Below are positions 5,779 through 6,301 of a stretch of 6,301 nt of DNA, one piece after another. Within the stretch, counting starts at the first letter, position 1; every line of letters starts with the position of its first letter. A model generated the notes under the pieces. That model did no database searches. It was not told the origin of the DNA and saw only the letters and a program-made list of their open reading frames with translations. Origin of the DNA: CAZGSN01 sp964371655 (GTDB lineage: Bacteria > Desulfobacterota > Binatia > HRBIN30); contig CAYJOD010000153.1 in NCBI GenBank assembly GCA_964371655.1, positions 1 to 6,301 of the forward strand, in the 5' to 3' direction. Position numbers and translations under genes: made by a program.

Positions 5779-6114
5779 ATGCGCTGCAACAGGTGCACGG
5801 AACCGGCTGGGTGGCTACGTCGCACGTGCAAAAACTGCTCCCGCCTCGTCGAGGTCTTCGAAGCGAATCGCGGCGCCGATATGGCCACGTTGATGGATCA
5901 TCTCATGGCAACGGGTGTCGGTCTTGATGCAATCGAGCGCTTTCTCGACAGCGATTATGAAGGAAGCGGCAGCGTGCGAGACCACATCGCCGCGGATATG
6001 ACCAACGAGCTGCTTGCAGCCTTTGGGCAACGCGCGCGCAAAACGCCAGCCGAGGTCCAACGCATCCGCAAGCGCGGCGCCTGGGTTCATTTGGATCGCC
6101 CGCCCGAGGAATAG
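5779..6114 (+). CDS. Small zinc-ribbon protein of unknown function
   Basis: I do not recognise a characterised family for this 111-residue protein. The N-terminus has two CxxC knuckles, Cys3/Cys6 and Cys17/Cys20 (MRCNRC and CKNC), separated by a basic-aromatic stretch GWLRR, so a single zinc ribbon is very likely. The middle (about 36-60, LMDHLMATGVGLDAIERFLD) looks helical, followed by SVRDHIAADMTNELL (65-79), also helical. A charged C-terminus, RIRKRGAWVHLDRPPEE, completes it. There is no signal peptide or membrane segment, so it should be cytoplasmic, perhaps binding nucleic acid or protein. An open frame extends further upstream to 5521, but that part lies over comF on the opposite strand. 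The ATG at 5779, just before the first CxxC, is the sensible start. It is divergent from comF across 78 bp. The coding call is good because of the ordered Cys pairs; the function is unknown. Confidence 0.8.
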   Translation: MRCNRCTEPAGWLRRTCKNCSRLVEVFEANRGADMATLMDHLMATGVGLDAIERFLDSDYEGSGSVRDHIAADMTNELLAAFGQRARKTPAEVQRIRKRGAWVHLDRPPEE

Positions 6115-6301
6115 ACCGCGCGCATTTTGACTGCCGTAGGGCCGACGGTTAGACGAGGGCGCCGGGCGACTGTCGTGTGCGCCGGCGACGATCGAGGTTG
6201 TCTCAAAACCCTTTGGTGGTACAGGCTGGAAGCCTGTACCACCAAAGCCTGGAGTTTGGCCATCTTGAGGGGCTTATCCGTAGGCGGCGCGACTGAAATT
6301 C
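6115..6301. other. Right-end intergenic region
   Basis: No coding frame is supported in these 187 bases. The region holds a loose 6-bp hairpin (CGCCGG at 6160-6165 with CCGGCG at 6182-6187), the word CGTAGGGCCG at 6135-6144 that also occurs inverted at 39-48, and the large palindrome at 6211-6247. Nothing recognisable lies in 6248-6301. Confidence 0.6.
6211..6247. repeat. Perfect 17-bp-arm palindrome
   Basis: The arms at 6211-6227 (beginning CTTTGGTGGTACAGG) and 6231-6247 are exactly complementary over 17 bases, with a 3-nt GGA centre. An RNA copy would form a very stable hairpin in either direction. There is no clear T tract (GCCTGG follows). It resembles dispersed 'GGTACAGGCT...' palindromes that I recall from other genomes, so it is more likely a REP-like repeat than a dedicated terminator, though it may stop transcription from the zinc-ribbon gene. 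Confidence 0.8.

Noticed and set aside
39..6144. CGTAGGGCCG at both window ends (inverted at 39-48, direct at 6135-6144) as terminal repeats of a large element
   Set aside because: Only ten bases match, the enclosed genes are housekeeping-like and no transposase or integrase is present. Shared membership of a dispersed short repeat is more likely.

Overview
The window is GC-rich, gene-dense bacterial chromosome with six protein-coding genes. Five are on the minus strand and one is on the plus strand at the right end. Two predicted lipoproteins with lipobox signal peptides point to a diderm bacterium. The style of the region resembles uncultured deltaproteobacterial or Binatota-like genomes: Thr/Pro-rich linkers in PQQ-like propellers, palindromic intergenic repeats of the 'GTCATTCCGAG...' type and few clear Shine-Dalgarno sites. 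That placement is a recollection-based inference, not a demonstrated fact. No phage, plasmid, transposase, CRISPR or RNA gene was recognised.

Layout from right to left, in the direction of minus-strand transcription. A small plus-strand gene (5779-6114) encodes a 111-residue zinc-ribbon protein of unknown function. It is divergent from a ComF-family phosphoribosyltransferase (4969-5700), and the two share a 78-bp intergenic region with promoter-like hexamers and a short palindrome. Eight bases after comF comes a class I SAM-dependent methyltransferase (4391-4960), probably co-transcribed with it. A 220-bp gap follows, holding a strong G-quadruplex motif and an imperfect inverted repeat. Next are two tandem PQQ-like beta-propeller lipoproteins (2671-4170 and 1394-2674) whose stop and start codons overlap, so they form a translationally coupled pair. 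A 204-bp gap contains a palindromic repeat element and a plausible promoter for aroC (chorismate synthase, 95-1189). The left end has a GC-rich hairpin that may terminate aroC. The right end (6115-6301) has no gene but carries a perfect 17-bp-arm palindrome.

Functionally, aroC and comF are housekeeping-type genes. AroC makes chorismate for aromatic amino acids and other aromatics. ComF-family proteins are linked to DNA uptake or an unassigned phosphoribosyl transfer. The propeller lipoproteins are probably envelope scaffold or binding proteins. I see no convincing multi-gene defence, biosynthetic or mobile system. The most interesting items are the uncharacterised zinc-ribbon protein, the coupled propeller pair with a Thr/Pro-rich insertion inside a blade, the G-quadruplex motif ahead of that pair, and the recurrence of TAnnnT hexamers 5-8 nt upstream of start codons that lack good ribosome binding sites.
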